NCBI RefSeq assembly: GCF_001956915.1
Contig: NZ_MLJO01000003.1
Location: forward strand, 372,001-436,000
DNA: 64,000 nucleotides
Origin: Intrasporangium flavum
GTDB taxonomy: Bacteria > Actinomycetota > Actinomycetes > Actinomycetales > Dermatophilaceae
Reading direction: 5' to 3'
This document shows, piece after piece, positions 33,101-41,385 of this stretch (its first letter is position 1; each line of letters begins with the position of its first letter). Made by a program: the position numbers and the translations under genes. The notes beneath the pieces are model-generated. The model worked only from the letters and a program-made list of their open reading frames with translations. It had not been told where the DNA came from and did not search any database.

Positions 33101-34463
33101 CCCCGACGCCGACGGCACGCTCGGTGTCGCGGGCGGTCCTCGCTCGGGGCGCACGACGACGCTGCTGCGGCTCGTCGAGGCCCTCACGGCGGCCCGCGAC
33201 CCCCGGCGTCTGCACGTGCACGCCGTCGAGGGGGTGGCCGGGCCCCTGACCTGCCTGGCCGCCCTGCCGCACGTCGGCTCGGTCACGTCCGCGGCCGACC
33301 CCCACCTCGTGCGGCGGGTGCTCGCCCGCCTTGCCGCCGAGCTCGACGCACCCGTGTCCGGACGCACGACGCTCCTGCTCGTCGACGGCCTCGAGGCGGT
33401 CGAGGACGCCCTCGCCGACGTCGACCACGGTGCCGGCCTCGACGACCTGCACCGCATCGTCCGCGACGGCTCGGCGCGCGGCATCGCGGTCGCCGTCACG
33501 GGGGGCCGTGGGGTGCTGTCGGGCCGGATCGCGGGACTGCTCGCCCGTCGGCTCGTGCTCCACGTGCCCGACCCCCTCGACCTGACGCTCGCCGGTGTCG
33601 ACCCCGCTCGAGCAGGGCGACGCCGTCCCCCGGGACGGGCCGTCGACCCGGCGAGCGGGCTCGACGTGCAGGTGGCGCTGCCCGGTGACGTCGCGCCGGC
33701 GCGAACCGGCGTCGAGACGGGAGCGGCCCCGGACGACCACGGGGCGAACACGGTCGACCTGCCGTGGACCGTCCGGCCGCTGCCCGGCATCGTGAGGACC
33801 TGCGACCTCGGGTTCGGCGACCTCGGTCCCGGCACCGGGAACCCGATGCTCGTGGGCCTGGGCATCGGCGGTGACGCCGCACGCCCCGTCCACCTCGACC
33901 TGCGCAGCATGCCCCGACGCCTCCTCGTCGCCGGGCCGGCGCGCAGCGGGCGGTCGTCGGCGCTCGCCGTCGTCGCCCGTGGCCTGGTGGCCGCCGGCCG
34001 CCCCGTCGTCGTGCTCGCCACCCCGCGCTCCCCCGTGCCCGGCCAGCTCGACGACTCCGGCTGCGCCGTCCTCGGCCCGGGCGACCGCGACGCGTTCATC
34101 TCCGCACGGCGTGCCGACCCCGACCTCTGCGTCGTCGTCGACGACCTCGAGCGGTTCGACGGCACCCCGCTCGGCGACGCGCTGCTCGAGGCCTGCGGGC
34201 TGCTCGACGCGACCGACGGCGTCGTCGTCGGGTCGGCCGACCTCGCGCGGGCCGCCGCGGCCTTCCGCGGGCTCGTGCCCGAGCTGGCCCGCGACGGCCA
34301 CGGTCTCCTGCTCGGCGCCGGCTCGCCGGTCGACGGCGACCTGCTCGGTGCCCGGCTCCAGGGCCCGTTCGAGCGACGCGCCGGGCGCGGCCACCTCGTC
34401 CGCGACGGGGAGGCGACCCCGCTCCAGGTCGTGCGCCCCGAGCCGTGCTCCGTCGCCCCCTGA
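30126..34463 (+). CDS. FHA-domain FtsK/SpoIIIE ATPase, EccC/EssC-like
   Basis: 1445 residues from GTG 30126, SD GAGGAGAA. The N-terminal ubiquitin-like region (1-75) is followed by an FHA domain (about 94-185; VVGRAASSGVRL, ISRAHAVL, LSPTNGSTVNG) and two TM helices (about 235-275). Three FtsK/SpoIIIE ATPase domains come next: D1 with GGTTGSGKSEL (about 660), VDYKGGAAF and IVVDEFKAL (about 776); D2 with GGPRSGRTT (about 1003); D3 with AGPARSGRSS (about 1269) and VVDDLERFD. D2 and D3 have Arg in place of the Walker A Lys, as in degenerate EssC/EccC modules. It is the motor of Type VII-like secretion, probably recognising phosphothreonine through FHA. No WXG100 gene is seen nearby. Confidence 0.93.
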   Translation: MQLRLTVVDRDRPSRGPVDVVVEAPAGSTLAELRGPLATASGAATTWVEAGGRTLPDAAVVGEPPLLHGAVLGLSDKAVLPAEPGAAPSPAAVRLCVVGGVDAGRTVAVGRGEHVVGRAASSGVRLDDRGISRAHAVLDVRGDGLTVRDLSPTNGSTVNGRTVPPEGTRLGPGDRLRIGSTVLALADSPARPGHHTVAGGRVRFHRSPRLVPGHAGRTVSFPEPPRRPDHARAPLVAAGVPLVASVVLAWALSSPTLLLFALLSPVLLLAQWWGDRRSGRSSYRRQVQDHRAATVLAEQRLRDLAAEDEAERRAAHPGPARLLDVVTARAADLWCRRPGDPDHLALRLGLADQPAAVTCSGTPHEPPVLDQVPAVVDLDATRVVGLAGPAPEVRSVTGSMLAQACTWHTPQDLDVVVVTAPDAADAWSWCGLLPHVARYAAAGAGSGTDAASAAATVAALVDEVARRHETGEGPARVRRTGTAGSTRTPGTDDRRPRVDTLVVLDGASALRELPGVADLLRDGPDVGLAFLALDRTTEALPAEAVALVTLDRTGAATLRRGGTLTGGVVPDLPSTGWLDAFARSLAPLTDATPRTGTAALPSRVSFRDLHRLAGLDPTSATDVAAAWGTSDGRPVARVGATADGPWLLDLAAAGPHALVGGTTGSGKSELLQSLVAGLAVASRPDDVSVLLVDYKGGAAFGECARLPHVLGVVTDLDEDLTRRALTSLRAELRRRERVLAAVGAKDWDDHRARTASLGGAGSAAAAEGAERLACLVIVVDEFKALADDLPEFVDGLVRIAAVGRSLGVHVVLATQRPGGIVSADMRANVSLRLCLRVRERSDSVDVIDAPDAATVPDSLPGRGFVRGADQRLLALQTAWAGGPVLPDEEPGGIAVHRLDGGTSAAPGHPAPGAGAGTPRPATTELAAVVTAVRAAADAEGITPPASPWLPELPTTLPSTSLAGADATDVDGGVVVGLADVPDEQSRRPWVWDPDADGTLGVAGGPRSGRTTTLLRLVEALTAARDPRRLHVHAVEGVAGPLTCLAALPHVGSVTSAADPHLVRRVLARLAAELDAPVSGRTTLLLVDGLEAVEDALADVDHGAGLDDLHRIVRDGSARGIAVAVTGGRGVLSGRIAGLLARRLVLHVPDPLDLTLAGVDPARAGRRRPPGRAVDPASGLDVQVALPGDVAPARTGVETGAAPDDHGANTVDLPWTVRPLPGIVRTCDLGFGDLGPGTGNPMLVGLGIGGDAARPVHLDLRSMPRRLLVAGPARSGRSSALAVVARGLVAAGRPVVVLATPRSPVPGQLDDSGCAVLGPGDRDAFISARRADPDLCVVVDDLERFDGTPLGDALLEACGLLDATDGVVVGSADLARAAAAFRGLVPELARDGHGLLLGAGSPVDGDLLGARLQGPFERRAGRGHLVRDGEATPLQVVRPEPCSVAP

Positions 34464-34557
34464 CGGCGCGCGGCGGACGCCGCCCACGCGACCGCCCCGG
34501 TTCTGCCACGCTCTGACCCACGCCCCGTCCGCCGACGAGATGACGCGAGGAGACGCC

Positions 34558-35508
34558 ATGCCACGCGGTGCCCGAGAGATCACGCTGCGCTTCCTCGCCG
34601 CCCCGACCGACGCCGGGTACTCCGGCACCGTCGGCGGCGGCCGGGTGCTCGAGTGGATCGACAAGGCCGGCTACGCCGCGGCGGCCGGCTGGAGCGGCAC
34701 CTACAGCGTCACCGCCTACGTCGGCAACGTCCGGTTCACCCGCCCCGTCGAGGTCGGCGACCTCGTCGAGGCCACCGCGCGCATCGTGCACACCGGCACC
34801 TCGAGCATGCACATCCACGTCGCCGTCTCGGCCGGCAACCCGCGCGAGGGCGACCTGCACCCCACCACCGAGTGCCTCATGATCTTCGTGGCCGTCGACG
34901 CCGACGGGAAGCCGACGCCGGTGCCCGTCTGGGAGCCGCAGACCGACGCCGAGCGCGACCAGCAGGCGGCCGCCGTCGCGCGGATCGGGCTGCGCGCCGA
35001 CATCGCCGAGGCGATGAAGGCCCAGACCTACAGCGACGCCGGCACCGCGCCCCGCGCCGTGCTGCGCTTCCTCGCCGCGCCGACCGACGTCAACTGGGGC
35101 GGCAAGGTGCACGGCGGCATCGTCATGCGCTGGATCGACGAGGCCGCACACGTCCTCGCCACCCGGTGGACGGGTAGCGCGGCCAACGTCGCCGTCTACG
35201 CCGGCGGCGTCCGGTTCTACCGGCCGCTGCGCATCGGCCACCTCGTCGAGGTCGAGGCACGGCTGCTGCTCACCGGCACGTCGAGCATGCACATCAGCGT
35301 GCACGTGCGCTCCGGCGACCCGGCCACGGGCGACCTCGCCCTGACGACGCACTCCCTCATCGTCTTCGTCCCCCTCGACGCCGACGGGCGGGCCCTGCCG
35401 GCCCGGCCCTGGCACCCGGTCAGCGACGAGGACGCCGCGTTGCGCGACCACGCCCTCGAGTTGATGGAGCTGCGCAACCGGGTCGCGGAGGAGCGCCACA
35501 TCCCCTGA
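34558..35508 (+). CDS. Acyl-CoA thioesterase with two hotdog domains
   Basis: 316 residues from ATG 34558, SD GAGGAGA. Two homologous hotdog domains occupy about 1-125 and 158-285. Each carries the same sequence pattern: LRFLAAPTD, then G(T/G)xGGxxLxWID or GKVHGGIVMRWID, then VRFxRPxxxGxLVE and TGTSSMHI. This is the 4HBT-type acyl-CoA hydrolase family (BFIT/YciA-like), where the WID(E/K) helix acid is catalytic. The first domain has WIDK and the second WIDE, so one half may be less active. It would hydrolyse acyl-CoA in the cytosol. It is convergent with the glycosyltransferase at 35531, with 22 bases between stops. Confidence 0.9.
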   Translation: MPRGAREITLRFLAAPTDAGYSGTVGGGRVLEWIDKAGYAAAAGWSGTYSVTAYVGNVRFTRPVEVGDLVEATARIVHTGTSSMHIHVAVSAGNPREGDLHPTTECLMIFVAVDADGKPTPVPVWEPQTDAERDQQAAAVARIGLRADIAEAMKAQTYSDAGTAPRAVLRFLAAPTDVNWGGKVHGGIVMRWIDEAAHVLATRWTGSAANVAVYAGGVRFYRPLRIGHLVEVEARLLLTGTSSMHISVHVRSGDPATGDLALTTHSLIVFVPLDADGRALPARPWHPVSDEDAALRDHALELMELRNRVAEERHIP

Positions 35509-35530
35509 GGCACAAGGCGGCCCACGCCTT

Positions 35531-36697
35531 TCACGCCTCGCCGGCTGCGACCTTCTCGACCGAGTCGACCACGACCGACACGTCCGGCAGGGCCGCGACC
35601 TCGGCGGCCAGCGCACGCGCCACTTCTCGGTAGCCGTCACCCGCGAGCACCTGCCCCACGGCCTCACCCAACCCGCCGAGCTCCGCGCCACCACCGAGCA
35701 GCCCGACCCCCGCACCCACCGCCTGGACGCGTTCGGCGTTGAGCCGCTGGTCGCTCGCGAAGAGCGGGACGACCACCTGGGGCACGCCGGCCACGAGCGC
35801 CGACATCGTCGTGCCGAACCCGCCGTGCCCGACGCAGACGGCCGCGTGCGGCATCACCTCGTCCTGCGGCCACCACTGCGCCACATGGGAGTTCGCCGGC
35901 CAAGGACGCAGTGCCTCGGGATCCATCCCGGTTCCCGTCGTCAGCAGCACCCGCACCGGCGCCTCGGCGAGGGCGGCGAGCGCCGCGCCGTACACGTGCC
36001 CGAGGTGCCCGAGGTTGCCGGCGACCGAGCCGAACGTCACGTAGACGAGCGGATCCCCGGGGTCGCCCCACGCCGCGGGCAGCGCACCGGCCCGTGCCGT
36101 CCCCGCGACCCGGTAGCGCACGACCGGCAGCCCCGCCGCGTCGTCGCCGTCGAGCCCGGGCGGCACCGACGTGTAGGTCGTCTCGGCGGCCGAGGCCGCA
36201 CCGAGCGTCCCCTGGTCGAGCCCGGCGATGGCGTCGAGCTCGGCGAGCGGCTCGGCGAGCAGCGGCGCCGCCCAGCGCTGCATGCGCGCCACGCCGATGG
36301 ACACCTGGGCGTGCGGCACGCCGGCCTCCTCGGCAGCCGCCAGGGAGCCGAGCTCGATCGGTTCGCGGACGACGACGTCGGGCCGCCACGTGGCCACGAC
36401 CCTCCGCAGCCCCGGTAGCGCGTGCTGGGCGTCGAGTCGGCCGAAGACGTCGCGCACGACGCGCCGGTTCGCCTCCTCCTCGGGCAGCCCCGGCAGCTCG
36501 CGGAACACCGCCTCGAGGAGCGGCCCGGGCACGTCGTCGAACGGCTCGTGGGCCAGGCCCGCACGCGCCACGTCGGCGGCGAACGACGCGGGGGCCGCGA
36601 CACGCACGTCGTGCCCGGCCGCCGCGCACGCCCGCGCCACCGGGACGAGCGGGCCGAAGTGGCCGGCACCCGCGGTCGTCGAGAAGAGGACGCGCAC
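35531..36697 (-). CDS. Glycosyltransferase, MGT/UGT (GT1) type
   Basis: 388 residues from GTG 36697. It begins MRVLFSTTAGAGHFGPLVPVARACAAAGHDV, the N-terminal acceptor domain of GT1 macrolide-type glycosyltransferases. The C-terminal donor domain has VYVTFGSVAG, then WPQDEVMPHAAVCVGHGGFGTTMSALVAGVPQVVVPLF, which is the nucleotide-sugar-binding motif with the conserved H-x-GGxGT. It likely transfers an activated sugar to a lipid or small hydrophobic acceptor. The gene stands alone, so the substrate cannot be told from context. Confidence 0.92.
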   Translation of the reverse strand: MRVLFSTTAGAGHFGPLVPVARACAAAGHDVRVAAPASFAADVARAGLAHEPFDDVPGPLLEAVFRELPGLPEEEANRRVVRDVFGRLDAQHALPGLRRVVATWRPDVVVREPIELGSLAAAEEAGVPHAQVSIGVARMQRWAAPLLAEPLAELDAIAGLDQGTLGAASAAETTYTSVPPGLDGDDAAGLPVVRYRVAGTARAGALPAAWGDPGDPLVYVTFGSVAGNLGHLGHVYGAALAALAEAPVRVLLTTGTGMDPEALRPWPANSHVAQWWPQDEVMPHAAVCVGHGGFGTTMSALVAGVPQVVVPLFASDQRLNAERVQAVGAGVGLLGGGAELGGLGEAVGQVLAGDGYREVARALAAEVAALPDVSVVVDSVEKVAAGEA

Positions 36698-36909
36698 CCG
36701 ACCAGCGTGGCACGCGCCCCGCGTCCCCGGCGCCGATCGGCCCCACCGGGCGGACACCGCGTGTTCACCCGATGGCCACGCCGACAGCACCCGGCCCCTC
36801 CCCCGGCCGCCCTAGCGTCGCTCCCGACCCGACCCGCGCGCGGTCCGAGCGACCGACGCGACGCGCGGGCGAGGACGACTCACACCCTTTCGCCGAAGGA
36901 GCACCTCGA

Positions 36910-38970
36910 GTGACGCCCCAGCTTCTCCCCCTCGTCTCGACGCCCCGGCACGGCTCGCGCAGCCGCATGACGTGCCACTTCCGCTGCAACGACGCCTGCG
37001 ACGCCCCCGTGCCCAACGAGTCGGGCAACCCCGCGATGCGCGACCTCGTCGAGGGCGCCCTCGCCCGGCGCTCGGTCCTCAAGGGCAGCGCCCTCGGGGC
37101 CGGCGCGCTCGTGCTCGCCGGCCTCACCGCCGGGGCCGCCGCACCCGCCGCCGCGTCGGGCGGCCCCGCCCCCGCCGGCCACGGCCGCCCCACCGGGGAC
37201 GTCGGCCGCGCCGCCTTCACCCCGGTCGCGCCGAACAACGCCGACGCCGTGACCAACGCCCCCGAGTACACGCAGAACGTCGTCATCCGCTGGGGCGACC
37301 CGGTCGAGTCCGACGCGCCGCGCTTCGACGTGCACGCCCAGACGCCCGAGGCCCAGGCCCGCCAGTTCGGCTACAACAACGACTACGTCGGCGTGCTGCC
37401 CCTCGACGGCCGGCGCGCCCTGCTCGTCACCAACCACGAGTACACCGACGAGAACCTCATGTTCCCGACCGGCGAGTACGACGACGCCACGGTCAAGAAG
37501 ATCGCCATGGCCGCGCACGGCATGGCCGTCGTGACGATCGAGCGCGGCCGGGCCGAGGGATCGTGGGTGCGCGCGGACCACCGCCGCGCCAAGCACAACC
37601 GCCGCATCACCGTGCACACGGAGTTCGCCCTCCACGGCCCGGCCGCCGGGCACGAGCTGCTCCGCACCGCCGCCGACCCGACCGGCACCCGCGTGCACGG
37701 CACGTTCGGCAACTGCGCCGGCGGCACGACCCCGTGGGGCACCGTGCTGTCGGGCGAGGAGAACTTCAACGGCTACTTCGACGCGTCCGGCCCGGTCGAC
37801 CCGGCCAACGCCACCTCGTTCAAGCGCTACGGCCTGGCCACCGCCGCGGTGACCAACCGCGGTTGGTCGAGCGTCGACGAGCGCTTCGACCTCGCCAAGC
37901 ACCCGCACGAGGCCTACCGCTTCGGCTGGGTCGTCGAGGTCGACCCCTTCGAGCCCGACTCGACGCCGGTCAAGCAGACGATGCTCGGCCGGTTCAAGCA
38001 CGAGGGCGCCAACGTCACGATCAGCGACTCGGGCCACGCCGTCGCGTACATGGGCGACGACGAGCGCGGCGACTACATCTACAAGTTCGTCTCGGCCGAC
38101 CGGTTCCGCGAGGGCCCCTCGCGCGCCGCCCGACGCCACAACAAGACGCTGCTCACCCGCGGCACCCTCTACGTGGCCCGGTTCACCGGCGACGGCGCGG
38201 CCGACGGCGTCCACGACGGCACCGGCGAGTGGATCGCCCTCACCACGCACGAGCGCTCGTTCGTGCCGGGCATGAGCGTCGGCGACGTCCTCGTGCACAC
38301 GCGCCTGGCCGCCGACACCGTCGGCCCGACGAAGATGGACCGCCCCGAGGACATCGAGCCCAACCCGGTCAACGGGAAGATCTACTGCGCGCTGACGAAC
38401 AACAGCAACCGCGGCACGAGCTACCCGACCGACGAGGCCAACCCGCTCGCCTCGAGCATGGTGCGCGCCTCGCTCGGCGCACCCCTGACGAGCAAGTCGG
38501 GCAACCGCAACGGCTACGTCCTCGAGGTCACCGAGAACCGCGGCGACCACACGGGCACCGGCTTCACGTGGGACCTCTTCCTCGTCTGTGGCGACCCCGA
38601 GGCGCCCGAGACGTACTTCGCCGGCTACGACAAGAGCAAGGTCAGCCCGATCAGCTGCCCCGACAACGTCGCCTTCGACGGCGTCGGCAACCTGTGGATC
38701 TCCACCGACGGCAACGTGCTCGGCTCCCACGACGGCCTGTTCCGCGTGCCGGTCGCGGGCCCCGACCGCGGCCGCGTCGAGCAGTTCCTCACGGTCCCGG
38801 TCGGCGCCGAGACGTGCGGCCCGCTCGTCACGCAGGACCAGCGTTCGGTCTTCATCGCCGTGCAGCACCCCGGCGAGACCGACGGCGCGACGTTCGAGAA
38901 GCCCTCGAGCACGTGGCCGCACACCGACGGCTTCCCGCGTCCGGCGGTCGTCGTCTCCTACCGCAGGTGA
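36910..38970 (+). CDS. phoX: PhoX-family alkaline phosphatase, Tat-exported
   Basis: 686 residues from GTG 36910, with AAGGAG about 8 bases upstream. A twin-arginine signal (R53-R54 in ARRSVLKGSALGAGALVLAGL) with a long n-region is followed by an Ala-Pro rich cleavage region. The body matches PhoX/DUF839: YTQNVVIRWGDPV, YNNDYVGVLPLDGRRALLVTNHEYTDENLMFP, GNCAGGTTPWGTVLSGEENFNGYF, GRFKHEGANV, YMGDDERGDYIYKFVS and MDRPEDIEPNP, the segments that bind the Ca/Fe cofactor. It releases phosphate from organic esters outside the cell. Regulation by phosphate is expected for the family, but no PhoP box is evident. A 14-bp hairpin at 39007-39038 ends the transcript. Confidence 0.95.
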   Translation: MTPQLLPLVSTPRHGSRSRMTCHFRCNDACDAPVPNESGNPAMRDLVEGALARRSVLKGSALGAGALVLAGLTAGAAAPAAASGGPAPAGHGRPTGDVGRAAFTPVAPNNADAVTNAPEYTQNVVIRWGDPVESDAPRFDVHAQTPEAQARQFGYNNDYVGVLPLDGRRALLVTNHEYTDENLMFPTGEYDDATVKKIAMAAHGMAVVTIERGRAEGSWVRADHRRAKHNRRITVHTEFALHGPAAGHELLRTAADPTGTRVHGTFGNCAGGTTPWGTVLSGEENFNGYFDASGPVDPANATSFKRYGLATAAVTNRGWSSVDERFDLAKHPHEAYRFGWVVEVDPFEPDSTPVKQTMLGRFKHEGANVTISDSGHAVAYMGDDERGDYIYKFVSADRFREGPSRAARRHNKTLLTRGTLYVARFTGDGAADGVHDGTGEWIALTTHERSFVPGMSVGDVLVHTRLAADTVGPTKMDRPEDIEPNPVNGKIYCALTNNSNRGTSYPTDEANPLASSMVRASLGAPLTSKSGNRNGYVLEVTENRGDHTGTGFTWDLFLVCGDPEAPETYFAGYDKSKVSPISCPDNVAFDGVGNLWISTDGNVLGSHDGLFRVPVAGPDRGRVEQFLTVPVGAETCGPLVTQDQRSVFIAVQHPGETDGATFEKPSSTWPHTDGFPRPAVVVSYRR

Positions 38971-39006
38971 GCGCCCGCTCCCGGCGCCGCACCTTCGGGT
39001 AGCACG

Positions 39007-39038
39007 CAGGCCCGGCACCCTGTGGGGTGCCGGGCCTG
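39007..39038. terminator. Bidirectional terminator hairpin after phoX
   Basis: A 14-bp perfect stem pairs 39007-39020 with 39025-39038, loop TGTG. It lies between convergent genes ending at 38970 (plus) and 39056 (minus) and fits a shared GC-rich actinobacterial terminator without T-run. Confidence 0.8.
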
Positions 39039-39055
39039 TCGGCGTGCCGCGAGCC

Positions 39056-41245
39056 TCAGGCGGTGAAGGTCAGCCCGTTCCAGCCGGTGCCGACGCGGTA
39101 CACGTCGCCGGAGGAGAAGGCGCCGTCGCCGGTCATCTCGTAGCTGATCAGCGTGCCGTCCTTGAGCCGGGCGAAGAACATCGGCCGGCCGTAGGTGACC
39201 TCGGTGACGGCGAGGCCGGTGAACGAGCTCCACCCCGAACCGATCTGGCGTCGGGCGAGGAAGCCGCCGGTGCCGTTGCCCGGGTAGAGCCACAGGCGGC
39301 CCGAGCTGTCGCGGGCGACGAGGTCGGCGCGGTTGTCGAAGTCGACGTCGCCCGTGCCGAGCAGCGCGGTCATGCCGCCCCAGCCGGTGCCGAGGGAGAC
39401 GCGGGCGCCGAGGGTGCCGCGGCCGGTGCCCGGGTAGAGCCACAGGCGGCCCGAGCCGTCACGGGCCACGAGGTCGGCCTTGTCGTCGCCGTTCCAGTCG
39501 CCCGGCGCGACGAGGGTGTAGCCGTTCCAGCCGGTGCCGAGCGCGGTGCGCGCGGCGAAGCCGCCGGCCGCCTTGCCCCGGTAGAGCCAGAGCGCGCCCT
39601 TGGCGTCGCGACCGACGAGGTCGGCCTGGTCGTCGCCGTTGAGGTCGCCCGCGGCGAGGATCGCCGTGAAGCCGCCCCAGCCGGCACCGATCTTGGTGCG
39701 CGTCGTCAGCGTGACGCCGACGTTGCGGTAGGCCCAGAGGTTGCCGCTCGCGTCGCGACCGATGACGTCGTGGTGGGCCTCGGAGACGAAGTCCGAGGTG
39801 CCCTTGCTCTGCGGCTGCCGGACGTCCCAGCCGGCGACGGTCGTCGACACGCGCGCCGCGCCGAACGAGGTGATGGTGTCGGTGCCACCGGCGACGGGCT
39901 GCGCGACGTAGATGCCGGCCGTGTACTGGCTCGGGTCGGCGGTGTCGGGGGTGTCGCGCTCGATGAAGAGGGTGCCGTCGGGGCTGAACCGGGGCTGGTA
40001 GAAGTAGTCGGTGGTCGACGTGCGGATGTCGGTGACGGCGCCGCTCGGGACCCGCTTGCGCAGGGCGTTGGTCGTGCCGTCGGACCACGCGAACCAGATC
40101 GAGCCGTCGGCGCCGATCTCCGGGGTGTAGCCGCCCGCGGTCCCGCTGATCGGGGTCACGGTCGAGCACGTCGTGCACACGAGGCCGAGGCCCTCGGTCG
40201 GGACGCCGTAGGTCGTGACGACGAGCGTCGTGCCGTCGGCCCGCCAGACCGGCTCGGCGATCCGCGTCGAGGTGGTCAGGGTGCGCACCGTGTGCGCGCC
40301 GAAGACGTCGACGAACCCGAGGCCCTGGGCCTTGCCGGCCGAGTCGTACCGGGCGAACGCGAGGGTCTGCCCGTCGGGCGAGAAGGCCGGGTCGGCCGGG
40401 AAGGCCGACGTGCCGAGGTCGACGGTGAAGACGACGGCACCCGTGGACGCCTTGCGGACCTCGAGGACCGCGCGACGCGTCGTGTCGTCGATGATGCGCG
40501 TGGCGGCGACGAGGCGACCGTCGGTCGAGAACGCCGGGGAGACGAACTCCGCGGAGGAGACGCGGTCCCCGAGGCTGTACCGGCTCTGCTGGAAGAGGCC
40601 ACCGGCTCCGGCGACGACGCCGTCGGCGTCGCCCCAGCCGTCCTCGGTCCACGTGCCGAACCAGCTGGAGTCGACGCAGTCGAGCAGGGTCGTCGCGCCG
40701 TTCTTGGCGATGACCCGGTACTGGTAGCCGACCCGCTGGTTGACGCCGCGGTCGGTGACGACGCCGGAGGCGCCGCTCACCGTGGCCACGGTGCGCCACG
40801 TGCCGCCGTCGCGCTGGCGCATCAGCGTCATCGAGGTGGCGCCCGAGAAGGCGAGGTGGACGATCGAACGCTCGGCGAGGACGTTCGGGTCGACGACGCC
40901 GTCGGCGCAGTCGGTCGAGGTGGCGGTGCTCGTCGACCCGGCGGCGAGCCGGACGCCGGACGGACCGGACGTCGCGACGCGACCCTGGGACGTGCCGGAC
41001 CCGTCGAGCGGGGCCTGCGTCTCGTCGGGCGAGGAGGTGGTGGCCCGGCGGGCGCGGGAGGAGACCTCACCGCTCGTGGCCGCCTGGCCGGAGACGACCT
41101 GGCCGGTGCGGGACCGGAGGGCGTCGAGGTCGGTGCGGGCGCCGGACGGCAGAGCCGTCGCGGGGGCCGCGAGCGCGAGGGGCGCGAGCGTGGCCGCTGC
41201 GATCCCGAGGGCGAGGGCACGGGCCCCCGACAGGTGACGAGCCAA
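39056..41245 (-). CDS. Secreted protein with WD40/TolB-like propeller and FG-GAP/VCBS repeats
   Basis: 729 residues from TTG 41245. A Sec signal peptide (LALGIAAATLAPLALAAPATALP) is followed by a Ser/Thr-rich region and a fibronectin-like part (about 115-190). A TolB-like beta-propeller comes next (about 225-430; FSPDGQTLAFARY, FSPDGTLFIERDTPD). The C-terminal FG-GAP block (about 490-720) has about 50-residue repeats of the form GWxG-x-T-x(4)-GD-x-N-x-DD-x-ADLVxRD-x-GxLWLYPG. Those repeats are nearly identical at DNA level with a 150-base period. It is probably a cell-surface or extracellular binding protein; no enzyme active site is seen. The secreted amidase at 53946 has the same kind of tail. 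Confidence 0.88.
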   Translation of the reverse strand: MARHLSGARALALGIAAATLAPLALAAPATALPSGARTDLDALRSRTGQVVSGQAATSGEVSSRARRATTSSPDETQAPLDGSGTSQGRVATSGPSGVRLAAGSTSTATSTDCADGVVDPNVLAERSIVHLAFSGATSMTLMRQRDGGTWRTVATVSGASGVVTDRGVNQRVGYQYRVIAKNGATTLLDCVDSSWFGTWTEDGWGDADGVVAGAGGLFQQSRYSLGDRVSSAEFVSPAFSTDGRLVAATRIIDDTTRRAVLEVRKASTGAVVFTVDLGTSAFPADPAFSPDGQTLAFARYDSAGKAQGLGFVDVFGAHTVRTLTTSTRIAEPVWRADGTTLVVTTYGVPTEGLGLVCTTCSTVTPISGTAGGYTPEIGADGSIWFAWSDGTTNALRKRVPSGAVTDIRTSTTDYFYQPRFSPDGTLFIERDTPDTADPSQYTAGIYVAQPVAGGTDTITSFGAARVSTTVAGWDVRQPQSKGTSDFVSEAHHDVIGRDASGNLWAYRNVGVTLTTRTKIGAGWGGFTAILAAGDLNGDDQADLVGRDAKGALWLYRGKAAGGFAARTALGTGWNGYTLVAPGDWNGDDKADLVARDGSGRLWLYPGTGRGTLGARVSLGTGWGGMTALLGTGDVDFDNRADLVARDSSGRLWLYPGNGTGGFLARRQIGSGWSSFTGLAVTEVTYGRPMFFARLKDGTLISYEMTGDGAFSSGDVYRVGTGWNGLTFTA
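39230..39700. repeat. 150-bp coding repeats (FG-GAP units)
   Basis: The block CGGGTAGAGCCACAGGCGGC recurs at 39281 and 39431, with a diverged copy near 39580, a 150-base (50-residue) period inside the FG-GAP region. Such arrays can change copy number by recombination. Confidence 0.7.
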
Positions 41246-41385
41246 GGTGGAGCTGCCTTTTCTTCCGTGCGTGACCGCCCTGCGGCGGCAGGGCTCGCGC
41301 GAACCCTAGCCCGTGGCGGTGTCCGGAATTCCGGGAATGACCGCCCGATTCGTTGCAGGTTCATGCAAGCGACGGCGGGACCCCG

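Noticed and set aside
32169..34664. Very long open frames (over 780 codons) antisense to the EssC-like gene
   Set aside because: In such GC-rich DNA, frames opposite real genes stay open by codon bias; the translations are Arg/Pro/Ala noise and the sense gene has clear domains.
36880..39018. 712-codon frame antisense to phoX
   Set aside because: It mirrors the phoX codons and has no motifs; phoX has signal peptide, family motifs and terminator.
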